DNA of 64,000 nucleotides from positions 1-64,000 of the forward strand of contig NZ_LQIN01000010.1 of the NCBI RefSeq assembly GCF_001500065.1, written 5' to 3'. The stretch's first letter is position 1. Each line of letters opens with the position of its first letter. The translations under genes and the position numbers were made by a program. A model generated the notes under the pieces. It saw nothing but the letters and a program-made list of their open reading frames with translations. It made no database searches and was not told where the DNA came from. Source of the DNA: Mycobacterium sp. IS-3022 (GTDB lineage Bacteria > Actinomycetota > Actinomycetes > Mycobacteriales > Mycobacteriaceae). Below are positions 47,445-55,121 of this stretch, in pieces.

Positions 47445-48491
47445 GTGACGCAGCCGCCACGACGCCCAGGGCCGCCTGACTGGCGAGGTCGGGGTGCGCC
47501 ACCGCCCAACCCGGGCCAGAGACCGCCACCGCCACCGAGACGGCCGGCTCCACCGAGGCAACCGCCACCGAACCAGCCGCCCGAGCCGCCGACCGAGCGG
47601 TTCGACGCACCATCGCCACCGCCGAACCTTCGGCCGGCTCAGCGATACCCGAAGCCCCCCTCACCGGCCGATGTGCGGCCGACCGAGCAAATCTTCCGAG
47701 AGCCTCCTCCGCCGCCTCCGCCACCGGAATTCGGGCCGACGCCCGGAACGGACGAAAAGCCGAGTCGGGCAAGGGGCTTCAACAAGACGTCGATCATCCT
47801 GATCGTCGTCATCGTGATCGCCCTTCTGGTGGGCGGGCTCACCGTTGGCGAGCTGTACGCCCGGCACCGCGCCGACACCATCCTGACCGACGTCGCCGAA
47901 TGCGTCACCGAGGACGGCGTCGCGATCTCGTTCGGCGTGAACCCGCCGTTTCTGTGGCAGCACATCACCGGGCACTACACCAACATCTCGGTCACCACCG
48001 AAGGGAACCGCGTGCAGAGCGCCGACGGCATGACCGCCGAGGTCGTGCTCGCCGACGTCCGCCTACAGGACACCGCAGACTCCAAGGGCACCATCGGAAG
48101 GCTCGACGCGACGTTGACCTGGAAGTCGTCGGGCATCAAGGACACCGTCGCCGCCAACCTGCCGGGAGTCGGCAGCATGATCACCGGCGTGCGCACCGAC
48201 GCCGCGGCGGGCACGGTGATTCTGGAGGCCGGTGACAACAGCGTCACCGCCAAGCCCGTCGTCGGCGACGGCGACCTGAACCTGGAGGTGCTCGACGTCA
48301 CCGGTCCGCTGCCCAAGGATGCGGTGCAGACGGCGCTCAACGAGTTGACCAAGAAACTCAACGACAACTATCCGCTCGGGATCCACGCCGACAGTGTCGA
48401 GGTGACCCACTCCGGCGTCACCGGAAGGTTTTCCAGCGACGACGCCTCCATCCCGAAAGAGGACGCCAACCCCTGCTTCGCGCGCCTCTAG
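47445..48491 (+). CDS. LmeA-family (DUF2993) membrane-anchored protein
   Basis: A 348-residue protein: a Pro-rich cytoplasmic N-terminus (about 1-108), one transmembrane segment at about 114-136 (SIILIVVIVIALLVGGLTVGEL), then a DUF2993 domain (ECVTEDGVAISFGVNPPFLWQHITGHYTNISVTTEG). LmeA of mycobacteria binds phospholipid and helps lipomannan elongation; this one is longer and may be a paralogue with a related lipid-binding role. Two cysteines (about residues 152 and 345) could pair. GTG 47445 is the start. Confidence 0.83.
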   Translation: MTQPPRRPGPPDWRGRGAPPPNPGQRPPPPPRRPAPPRQPPPNQPPEPPTERFDAPSPPPNLRPAQRYPKPPSPADVRPTEQIFREPPPPPPPPEFGPTPGTDEKPSRARGFNKTSIILIVVIVIALLVGGLTVGELYARHRADTILTDVAECVTEDGVAISFGVNPPFLWQHITGHYTNISVTTEGNRVQSADGMTAEVVLADVRLQDTADSKGTIGRLDATLTWKSSGIKDTVAANLPGVGSMITGVRTDAAAGTVILEAGDNSVTAKPVVGDGDLNLEVLDVTGPLPKDAVQTALNELTKKLNDNYPLGIHADSVEVTHSGVTGRFSSDDASIPKEDANPCFARL

Positions 48492-48506
48492 CGGTATTGA
48501 CGTCGA

Positions 48507-49199
48507 TCAGTCCAGGTCGACCGCGATCTCGGCGCTGAGCTGACAGCCGGGGGCCAGCGGCAGCGTGTCGCCGCTCCAGAACGAACCGGGGTCGAACCAG
48601 TTGTAGTGCTTCTCCGTACTCAGCAACCCCATCTCCTCGTAAGTGATGGCGACGGTCTCGGCGCAGTACGCGGTCTCGAGCCCAACTTGGAGCTTCTGTT
48701 GCTTTCGGCGTTGCGTCGCATCGCGAACCCTGCTGTGCAGGAAGGGGATTCCGCGGGTGAAATCCGCGACGGCCAACCGGCCGCGAAACCACCGGCCGGT
48801 CAACCGCGCCGTGCTCGGAAACGGTGTGCCGTCCATCCGCGCGACCACCTTCAGCGCGCGGTCCTCCTGCTCGCGGCTGGCGATCGGTGTCAGTTGCCGC
48901 AGCCAGCACCGCTGGTGGTAATTGCTGATCCAGCGCTCCACGACCTGGCGGGCGTCGTTGAGCTGCACCCCGCGCTGGTTGCGGCCCGTCCACATGTCGG
49001 TCAGCTTGTCGCCCAACTCGGCATGCCAGATCAACGGCGGCAGATCCTCGATCGCGAGCGTCATCCCGACGTGGTTGACCGGGCTGTTGGTCAGCGACTG
49101 GATGGCCCGGTCCGGCCCGGACCGCCCCCGGAAAAGCCAGAGATCCCCGGTCCGCGTCGCGTCGAGGGCCTGCTCGAGCGACACCGCGGTTGGTTTCAC
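48507..49199 (-). CDS. YiiX-like permuted papain-fold (NlpC/P60 superfamily) protein
   Basis: A 230-residue protein with the permuted catalytic order of YiiX/YaeF-type hydrolases: GDLWLFRGRS near 18-27, His43 in NHVGM, and the nucleophile Cys179 in TAYCAETVA. No signal peptide is seen. Such enzymes cleave amide bonds in lipids or peptides. It matches a gene conserved in this part of mycobacterial chromosomes. It is divergent from the small membrane gene at 49227 by 27 bases. Confidence 0.75.
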   Translation of the reverse strand: MKPTAVSLEQALDATRTGDLWLFRGRSGPDRAIQSLTNSPVNHVGMTLAIEDLPPLIWHAELGDKLTDMWTGRNQRGVQLNDARQVVERWISNYHQRCWLRQLTPIASREQEDRALKVVARMDGTPFPSTARLTGRWFRGRLAVADFTRGIPFLHSRVRDATQRRKQQKLQVGLETAYCAETVAITYEEMGLLSTEKHYNWFDPGSFWSGDTLPLAPGCQLSAEIAVDLD

Positions 49200-49226
49200 C
49201 CCCGCAGCTTAGGCAGACTGACCGCT

Positions 49227-49391
49227 ATGCGCGGCATATGGAAGTGGGTCGGGCTGGCGAGCGTCGCCGGTGTGGTGGCAGGCGGAGTGCTGGTGGCTCG
49301 TGATCAGCGGCGCCGCAATTCCTACACGCCCGAAGACATCCGGGCGAGGCTACACCAGCGGGCCGCCGAGGCCGGCAACGCCGAACGCTAG
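49227..49391 (+). CDS. Small single-helix membrane protein
   Basis: A 54-residue protein with one hydrophobic helix (about 5-24, [21 protein letters not shown]) and a basic/polar tail ([25 protein letters not shown]). ATG 49227 has only a weak AGGCAG upstream. Its TAG stop overlaps the stop of the convergent cyclase gene in the bases CTAG (49388-49391). Probably real because of the well-formed helix-plus-tail pattern; function unknown. Confidence 0.65.
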   Translation: MRGIWKWVGLASVAGVVAGGVLVARDQRRRNSYTPEDIRARLHQRAAEAGNAER

Positions 49392-50173
49392 GCCGCGACG
49401 GCGTAGAGCCGGTGCGAGCCGCTGAAGCCCTTGAGTTCGGCGTCGCGGCCGTCGTCGAACGAGATGTCCTCGACCTCGGCGAGGGCGTCGCGCACCACCT
49501 CGCTGACCAACACCTCGCCGCCGCCGGCTTCACTCGCCACACGGGCCGCCATCGCGACGTTCCGGCCGAACAGGTCGTCGCCACGACGCACCGACTTACC
49601 CATGTGGATTCCCATCCGGACCCGAATGCCGTTGGGCTGCCTGCGAAGTGACTTCTGCACGTCCATGCTGCAGCGCACCGCCTGCTCCGGCTGGGCGAAC
49701 GCGACCATGAACCCGTCGCCCTGGCTCTTCACGACATGACCCGAGTGCTTGTTCACATGACGTCGCACCATCTTGTCGTGGCGGCCCAGCAACCTGACCC
49801 AGGCGCGGTCACCGATGCGTTCGTTGAGCGCGGTCGACTCCTCGATGTCGGAGAACAGGATCACCATCTTGCCGCTCGGCGCCAGCCGGGCCAGATCCGG
49901 CCGTTCGACCTCCGCCCAGTCCGCAAGGTCCTCGATCGAGGAGCGCACCGCGGCGCCGAAGCCGTCCTTGCGCAGGATATTGGCGGTCTGCCAAACCTGC
50001 TTGACCGCCTCGCGGCCCCCGGTGAGCAGCATGTTCTTGGTGTCGACGCGACGGCGAGCGTCGTCGAGCTCCTCGCGTTGGCGGGTGTAGCGGATCCACA
50101 GCACAGCCAGCGCGACGGCCTCCGCCGCCGCCACGAACCCGAGTATGTAAGCCGCGATCTGCGCTCCCATCAC
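49388..50173 (-). CDS. Membrane-anchored class III adenylate cyclase (Rv1120c/Ma1120-like)
   Basis: A 261-residue protein: one N-terminal transmembrane helix (about 6-28), a short helical linker, and a class III cyclase catalytic domain (100-260). Metal Asp residues are Asp109 (FSDIEEST) and Asp153 (SQGDGF); Lys149 and Asp200 (GDDLFG) fit the adenine-specifying pair; Arg211 is the transition-state Arg. It resembles M. avium Ma1120, an active adenylate cyclase whose M. tuberculosis counterpart Rv1120c is degenerate. Here the domain appears intact. GTG 50173 or ATG 50170 is the start. Confidence 0.88.
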   Translation of the reverse strand: MMGAQIAAYILGFVAAAEAVALAVLWIRYTRQREELDDARRRVDTKNMLLTGGREAVKQVWQTANILRKDGFGAAVRSSIEDLADWAEVERPDLARLAPSGKMVILFSDIEESTALNERIGDRAWVRLLGRHDKMVRRHVNKHSGHVVKSQGDGFMVAFAQPEQAVRCSMDVQKSLRRQPNGIRVRMGIHMGKSVRRGDDLFGRNVAMAARVASEAGGGEVLVSEVVRDALAEVEDISFDDGRDAELKGFSGSHRLYAVAA

Positions 50174-50198
50174 CGCTCAAGTATTGGATGCTGAAGCG

Positions 50199-51182
50199 GT
50201 GACGCTTGCGGAGCCCCCGTATTACGAGAGTCGCTACATCCGCGCCAACCACCCCGACCTGCCGCAGGCGCTGTGGCTACGGGAAACCCTGCTGCTACCG
50301 AGCGCAGGTGAACCGGTCGCGGACGTGTGGGTGATGATCTTCGATCCGGCCGGTGCCGGCAACCGGGCGCTCAAGGAGCCGTATCCGATCGCCTCGGCCG
50401 AGTTCGGCTACGACGACTGGTCTGCCCGCATCGCCGCCACGGTCCTCGATGACCGCTCGGCGCAGGGCGTCGTCACCGGCGGCCCGAGCTTGATCACCGG
50501 CTCGTCCGGCGGGCGCTCGGCACGGTGGGACCTGCGCATCACGCCGGGCGACGAGGATCCGGTCAAGCTGCTCACCGAACGCGCCTACGCGGCCCGGTTG
50601 CCGACCGCGAAGACCACGGTGCGCCATCCCTTGGCCCGGTTCGACGGGCTGCTCGAACTCGACGACGTCCGTCTCGTGGTCGACGGCTGGTCCGGCAGCG
50701 TGAACCACAACTGGGGCAGCCGGCATACACCGGCGTACGCGTACGGGCAGGTCTGCGGGTTCGACGACGCGCCGGAGACGACCCTCGAAATCGTCACCGC
50801 AAGAGCTGCACTCGGCCCGGTGTTGTTACCCGGCGTCACGCTGTTCGTGTTCCGCCACGCCGGAAGCGAATTCGCGGTGCGCACTATTCGCGGCAGCCTG
50901 CACACGCACGGGCACTACCGGCCGTTCGCGTGGGCCTTCGGCGGTCGGGTCGACGACCAGATGATCGAAGGTGAGATCGTCACCGAGCCGGCCGATGTCA
51001 TCGGCCTGACCTACACCGACACCGACGGCACGACGAAGTACTGCTACAACTCGGCGATCGCCACCTGTCGGATACAGCTGGCGGGCAAGGCTTTCGAGCG
51101 TGCCGAACTGACGGCCACCCGCCGCACGATGTTCGAGGTCCTCACCGACACCCGTCACGAGACGGTTCCGCTGCTGGCTTAG
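50199..51182 (+). CDS. Putative AttH/CrtC-like (lipocalin-type) protein
   Basis: About 327 residues from GTG 50199 (or 332 from TTG 50184). The long beta-rich sequence with WSGSVNHNWGSRHTPAYAYGQVCGFD recalls the AttH/carotenoid 1,2-hydratase (CrtC) superfamily of double-lipocalin domains. I am not certain of this assignment. No signal peptide or membrane helix is seen. It is divergent from the cyclase gene by 25 bases and convergent with the alpha/beta-hydrolase gene. It may bind or modify a hydrophobic small molecule. Confidence 0.65.
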   Translation: MTLAEPPYYESRYIRANHPDLPQALWLRETLLLPSAGEPVADVWVMIFDPAGAGNRALKEPYPIASAEFGYDDWSARIAATVLDDRSAQGVVTGGPSLITGSSGGRSARWDLRITPGDEDPVKLLTERAYAARLPTAKTTVRHPLARFDGLLELDDVRLVVDGWSGSVNHNWGSRHTPAYAYGQVCGFDDAPETTLEIVTARAALGPVLLPGVTLFVFRHAGSEFAVRTIRGSLHTHGHYRPFAWAFGGRVDDQMIEGEIVTEPADVIGLTYTDTDGTTKYCYNSAIATCRIQLAGKAFERAELTATRRTMFEVLTDTRHETVPLLA

Positions 51183-51219
51183 TTTCTCGGCGAGCAGACG
51201 CAGCTCACCGGACTCCCGG

Positions 51220-52077
51220 TCAGCGGCTGACGAACTGCACAACGACTTCGGAGAACGCGTCGTTGTCGTCACCGGCGGCGGTATGGCCGGCGGCAGAGAG
51301 TTCGGCGAACTCCGCATGCGGCACCTTCTCGAGGAAGTCCCTCACGCCGTCGCTGCTGACCACATCGGAAAGCTTCCCGCGGATCAGCAGAACCGGGATC
51401 GTCAAGCCCATCACCGCCTGCTCCAGCTTTTCCTCGCGGACGAACCGATTGTCCGCCGGTGCGGTGAGAAACGCCGGATCCCAGTGCCAGAACCACCGCC
51501 CATCGCGGAATCGCAGGTTCTTCTTCAACCCCTCGGGGTTGCGCGGCCGCTTCCGGTGCGGCAGATACGCAGCAACCGCTTCAGCCGCCTCGTCGAGAGA
51601 CTCGAAACCGTCCACGCCGCTGGACATGAACTCGCGGATGCGGGCGCTGCCGTCCTTCTCGTACCGCGGCACCACGTCCACGAGCACCAGCTTGGTCACT
51701 TTTTCCGGGCCGGCCGCGGCGGCCACCAGCATGCCGGTCATTCCGCCCATGCTCGCGCCGATCAGGGCGACCGGTCGGCCGATCTGCTCCACTACCTGCA
51801 GCGTGTCCGAGCACAGGGCGTCGACCGTGTAGTTCGCATCCGGCGCCCGGTCGCTGTCGCCGTGTCCCCGGCTGTCCAGCGCCACCACGTGCAGTCCACG
51901 ATCGGCCAGGATCTGTCCGGTCTGCTTCCACGAATGCCGGTTCTGCCCGCCGCCGTGCAGGAGCAGCACCGAGGAACGCTCCGACTCCACACCGCGGTTC
52001 CACTCGTCGGCCACCAGGGTGATGTCGTCGCTTCCGCGGAACTTCACGGTCTGCGGTTCGCTATCAGTCGCGTTCAC
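51220..52077 (-). CDS. Alpha/beta-hydrolase, regulated by divergent TetR
   Basis: About 285 residues from GTG 52077 (GAGAGGA upstream); ATG 52110 is a longer option. LLLHGGGQNRHSW forms the oxyanion hole, Ser in LIGASMGGMTG is the nucleophile, and the C-terminal AGHTAAGD gives the His. Similar to esterase, epoxide-hydrolase or haloperoxidase-like proteins; the substrate is unknown. It is divergent from a TetR gene over a 100-base region with an operator-like palindrome, so it is the likely target. Confidence 0.85.
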   Translation of the reverse strand: MNATDSEPQTVKFRGSDDITLVADEWNRGVESERSSVLLLHGGGQNRHSWKQTGQILADRGLHVVALDSRGHGDSDRAPDANYTVDALCSDTLQVVEQIGRPVALIGASMGGMTGMLVAAAAGPEKVTKLVLVDVVPRYEKDGSARIREFMSSGVDGFESLDEAAEAVAAYLPHRKRPRNPEGLKKNLRFRDGRWFWHWDPAFLTAPADNRFVREEKLEQAVMGLTIPVLLIRGKLSDVVSSDGVRDFLEKVPHAEFAELSAAGHTAAGDDNDAFSEVVVQFVSR

Positions 52078-52147
52078 GGACGTCCTCTCCGGCTCACCCC
52101 GGTGGCTCACGTTACCCAGCCGACAAAATCAGCAGTTCCCCGGCATC

Positions 52148-52177
52148 ATTGATGAGGGCGTCAATATACTTTGCTCC
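52148..52177 (+). promoter_or_regulatory. Leaderless TetR promoter with overlapping palindrome
   Basis: TATACT (52165-52170) is a near-consensus -10 followed by exactly seven bases and the GTG at 52178, the geometry of a leaderless transcript. ATTGATGAGGGCGTCAAT (52148-52165) is an imperfect palindrome with perfect ATTGA/TCAAT ends that covers the -35/-10 spacer and touches the -10; a TetR dimer bound here would block its own promoter. Confidence 0.6.
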
Positions 52178-52792
52178 GTGCAGCCCGAGCTTGCCGACCA
52201 CGACCGTGAGTGCATCATCGAGGCTGCCTACGCCTGCCTGTCGCAGCCGCACGCCGGCCCGGTTCCCGTCGCCGCGATCTTGCAGCGTGCGGGGGTTTCG
52301 ACGCGGGCCTTCTACCGTCACTTCGAATCGAAAGACGAGTTGTTCCTCGCGATGCTGCGGCGGGAGACCGACGCATTGTCCCGCCGGCTCGACGGCGTCG
52401 CCGAAGACAGGTCGGGCACACCCGAGGAACAACTCAAGGCGTGGATCGAGGGCATGTTCACGCTGATCCACGACGACGAGACCCGGATGCACTTCACCGT
52501 GATCGACTCCGACGAGATCCGTGCCGCGAAGGGCTACCGCGAGACACGGGAGAAGGCCCACGCCGATCGCGAGCGATCACTGGTGGAGATCCTGCGGCGC
52601 GGCCGCGACGACGGCTCGTTCCCGCTCGCCGACCCCGAGCAAGATGCGGTGGCGATCAACGCGATCATCAGTCGGGTGATGATCACCCAAACCCACGACG
52701 ACCACGACGGTTTGCGCCGAGCCAAGGCCGCCGTCCTGGACTTCGCGCTACGCGCCCTGGGCACCAAGGAGCCGGTCGCCGGCAGGCGATGA
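52178..52792 (+). CDS. TetR-family transcriptional regulator
   Basis: A 204-residue TetR protein. The HTH region IIEAAYACLSQPHAGPVPVAAILQRAGVSTRAFYRHFESKDELFLAML spans about residues 11-60; the rest is the helical ligand domain. GTG 52178 is chosen because of the leaderless promoter; the frame upstream is a shadow of the hydrolase. The stop is contained in ATGA shared with a possible start of the next gene. It probably represses itself and the divergent alpha/beta-hydrolase; control of the mce operon 700 bases downstream is possible. Confidence 0.88.
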   Translation: MQPELADHDRECIIEAAYACLSQPHAGPVPVAAILQRAGVSTRAFYRHFESKDELFLAMLRRETDALSRRLDGVAEDRSGTPEEQLKAWIEGMFTLIHDDETRMHFTVIDSDEIRAAKGYRETREKAHADRERSLVEILRRGRDDGSFPLADPEQDAVAINAIISRVMITQTHDDHDGLRRAKAAVLDFALRALGTKEPVAGRR

Positions 52793-52821
52793 ATTTCGGT
52801 CGCCGCGGCGGTCTTCACCGC

Positions 52822-53295
52822 ATGCCTTCGATCACTCCCTCTCTCTGGTTCGACGACAACCTCGAAGAAGCCGCTGCGTTCTACACCTCGATCTTCCCGA
52901 ACTCATCGGTGGAGAAGCTCAACCGCTACACCGAAGCCGGACCGGGTGCGCCCGGAGAAGTGGTGTCGGCCACCTTCGTGCTGGACGGCAACCGCTTCGT
53001 CGGGATCAACGGCGGGCCGCAGTTCGCCTTCACCGAAGCCGTCTCGTTCCTCGTTCGCTGTGCCGACCAGCAGGAGGTCGACTACTACTGGAACCGGCTC
53101 GTCGACGGCGGACAAGAGTCGCAGTGCGGTTGGCTGAAGGACCGCTTCGGGTTGAGTTGGCAGATCGTGCCCGACCGGCTCTACGAGTTGCTCGACGATC
53201 CGAATCCCGTCCGGGCCACCGCCGCAACCAAGGCGATGCTCGGTATGCGCAAGATCGTCATTTCAGAACTGGAAGAGGCCGTGCGCGGAAGTTAG
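52822..53295 (+). CDS. PhnB-like VOC-family protein
   Basis: A 157-residue single-domain vicinal-oxygen-chelate protein of the PhnB/3-demethylubiquinone-methyltransferase-like group: ITPSLWFDDNLEEAAAFYTSIFPNSS, GGPQFAFTEAVSFLVRCADQQEVDYYWNRL and DGGQESQCGWLKDRFGLSWQIVP. The role is unknown. ATG 52822 gives the usual N-terminus; ATG 52789 overlaps the TetR stop (ATGA) and would add 11 residues. Likely co-transcribed with tetR. Confidence 0.85.
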   Translation: MPSITPSLWFDDNLEEAAAFYTSIFPNSSVEKLNRYTEAGPGAPGEVVSATFVLDGNRFVGINGGPQFAFTEAVSFLVRCADQQEVDYYWNRLVDGGQESQCGWLKDRFGLSWQIVPDRLYELLDDPNPVRATAATKAMLGMRKIVISELEEAVRGS

Positions 53296-53313
53296 CCAGT
53301 CGCTTCCTGAGTG

Positions 53314-53340
53314 GGGAACCTCACGTCTCCGGCGTCCGTT
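53314..53340 (+). promoter_or_regulatory. ECF-sigma-like promoter upstream of the mce operon
   Basis: GGGAACC (53314-53320), 16 bases, then CGTT (53337-53340) match the -35 and -10 pattern of mycobacterial ECF promoters (SigE/SigH type). It is the only good match in the 205-base gap (53296-53500), which otherwise holds only a weak TGATATACGG at 53361. It would make the mce operon inducible by cell-envelope or redox stress. Confidence 0.45.
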
Positions 53341-53500
53341 GTTGCCGGGCCGCAAAATCCTGATATACGGTTCCCGGGCGTCCGGCCCTGTGTAACCTTG
53401 CGCCACAGCCATCACGGGCGCGCGTTGTTGGTGTCAGGGAAGGTCGGCGGGCTATGGCAGTGCAGATGGCGGCGCACAGCACGCGGGTGAGAGCCCACTG

Positions 53501-54268
53501 ATGGTCGCAGTCAACGCAATTGCCAAGCCGGTCCGCGCCTTCGGCGGGTTCTTCTCGATGGCGCTCGACACGTTCGTGTGGATGTTCAGGCCGCCCTTCG
53601 CCTGGCGAGAGTTCATCTCCCAGGCGTGGTTTGTCGCTCGGGTGTCGATCCTTCCCACACTGATGCTGACGATTCCCTACACGGTCTTGCTGACCTTCAC
53701 GTTCAACATCCTGTTGGTCGAGTTCGGTGCCGCGGACTTCTCCGGCACCGGTGCCGCGCTCGGGACCGTGCGCCAGATCGGTCCGATCGTGACTGTGCTC
53801 GTCGTTGCGGGCGCCGGCGCCACCGCCATGTGCGCCGACCTCGGCGCGCGCACCATCCGCGAAGAACTCGACGCGCTGCGGGTGATGGGCGTGAATCCGA
53901 TTCAAGCCCTTGTTGTTCCGCGTGTACTGGCCGCAACCTTGGTTTCGCTTGCGCTGTCCGCGACGGTGATCCTCGTCGGGCTGGCCGGCGCGTACTTCTT
54001 CACCGTCTACATCCAGAACGTCTCGCCCGGTGCATTCGCTTCCGGTCTAACCCTGATCATCGGGACGGCCGATGTCGTCATCGCGTTGCTCAAGGCCGCG
54101 CTGTTCGGGCTGTCTGCCGGCATGATCGCTTGCTACAAAGGCATTTCCGTCGGCGGCGGCCCGGCGGGAGTCGGCAACGCGGTCAACGAGACGGTCGTCT
54201 TCACGTTCATGGCGCTGTTCGCGATAAACATCGTCGCCACGGCCGTCGCGGTGAAGGTGACGTTGTGA
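53501..54268 (+). CDS. yrbEA: YrbE-type (MlaE family) permease A of mce operon
   Basis: A 255-residue MlaE-family membrane protein with five or six helices and the motif GAGATAMCADLGARTIREELDALRVMGVNPI, which contacts the ATPase. With YrbEB it forms the permease dimer of the Mce lipid importer, driven by an MceG ATPase that is not in this window. ATG 53501 is the start. Its TGA is shared with the yrbEB GTG (GTGA, 54265-54268). Confidence 0.93.
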   Translation: MVAVNAIAKPVRAFGGFFSMALDTFVWMFRPPFAWREFISQAWFVARVSILPTLMLTIPYTVLLTFTFNILLVEFGAADFSGTGAALGTVRQIGPIVTVLVVAGAGATAMCADLGARTIREELDALRVMGVNPIQALVVPRVLAATLVSLALSATVILVGLAGAYFFTVYIQNVSPGAFASGLTLIIGTADVVIALLKAALFGLSAGMIACYKGISVGGGPAGVGNAVNETVVFTFMALFAINIVATAVAVKVTL

Positions 54269-55119
54269 CTGTATCGAGGCCGCATTCCCAGTTCCCCTGG
54301 CTGAAAAGCCGGTTCCGCAGCGTGGCCGACCCCTGGAACCGAATCGGGATGCAGACCAAGTTCTTCGGCCGCACCTTGAGCTCCATCCGCTACACGATCA
54401 TGCATTACCAGGTCGAGTTGATCCGGATCATCGCTCAAATGGGCCTCGGGGCGGGCGCACTCATCATCATCGGCGGCACGGTGGCGATCATCGGCTTCCT
54501 GACCGTGACGACGGGCGCGCTGGTGGCGGTGCAGGGCTACACCGACTTTTCGGAGATCGGTGTCGAGGCGCTGACCGGTTTCGCGTCGGCGTTCTTCAAC
54601 GTGCGTCTCATCGCGCCGGCCACCACCGCGGTGGCGTTGTCCGCAACCATCGGCGCCGGCGCGACCGCCCAACTCGGCGCCATGCGGATCAACGAGGAGA
54701 TCGATGCGCTCGAGGTGATGGGCATCCGTAGCATCGCCTATCTCGCCTCCACCCGAGTGGTCGCCGGATTCCTCGTGGTGATCCCGCTGTACTGCGTCGG
54801 CGTGATCGCCGCGTTCTGGGCGGCGCGGTTCGGCACCACCGTGCTCTACGGTCAGTCGACGGGGGTCTACGACCACTACTTCAGGACGTTCCTCAACCCC
54901 ACCGACCTGCTGTGGTCGTTCGGCCAAACCATCGCGCTCTCAGTGGTGATCATGCTCGTGCACACCTACTACGGCTACACCGCACGAGGCGGGCCGGCCG
55001 GCGTGGGTGAAGCCGTCGGGCGTGCGGTGCGCACCTCGCTGATCGTCTCCGCGTTCGTGCTCGTGATGCTCTCGCTGGCGGTCTACGGTCAATCCGGCAA
55101 CTTCAACCTGGCGGGCTGA
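54265..55119 (+). CDS. yrbEB: YrbE-type (MlaE family) permease B of mce operon
   Basis: A 284-residue partner permease. The MlaE motif is SATIGAGATAQLGAMRINEEIDALEVMGIRSIAYLASTRVVAGF; five or six helices follow a polar N-terminus (VTVSRPHSQFPWLKSRFRSVADPW). GTG 54265 overlaps the yrbEA stop by four bases, indicating coupled translation and a 1:1 complex. A much longer reading frame upstream is a shadow of yrbEA. Confidence 0.93.
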   Translation: MTVSRPHSQFPWLKSRFRSVADPWNRIGMQTKFFGRTLSSIRYTIMHYQVELIRIIAQMGLGAGALIIIGGTVAIIGFLTVTTGALVAVQGYTDFSEIGVEALTGFASAFFNVRLIAPATTAVALSATIGAGATAQLGAMRINEEIDALEVMGIRSIAYLASTRVVAGFLVVIPLYCVGVIAAFWAARFGTTVLYGQSTGVYDHYFRTFLNPTDLLWSFGQTIALSVVIMLVHTYYGYTARGGPAGVGEAVGRAVRTSLIVSAFVLVMLSLAVYGQSGNFNLAG

Positions 55120-55121
55120 GC

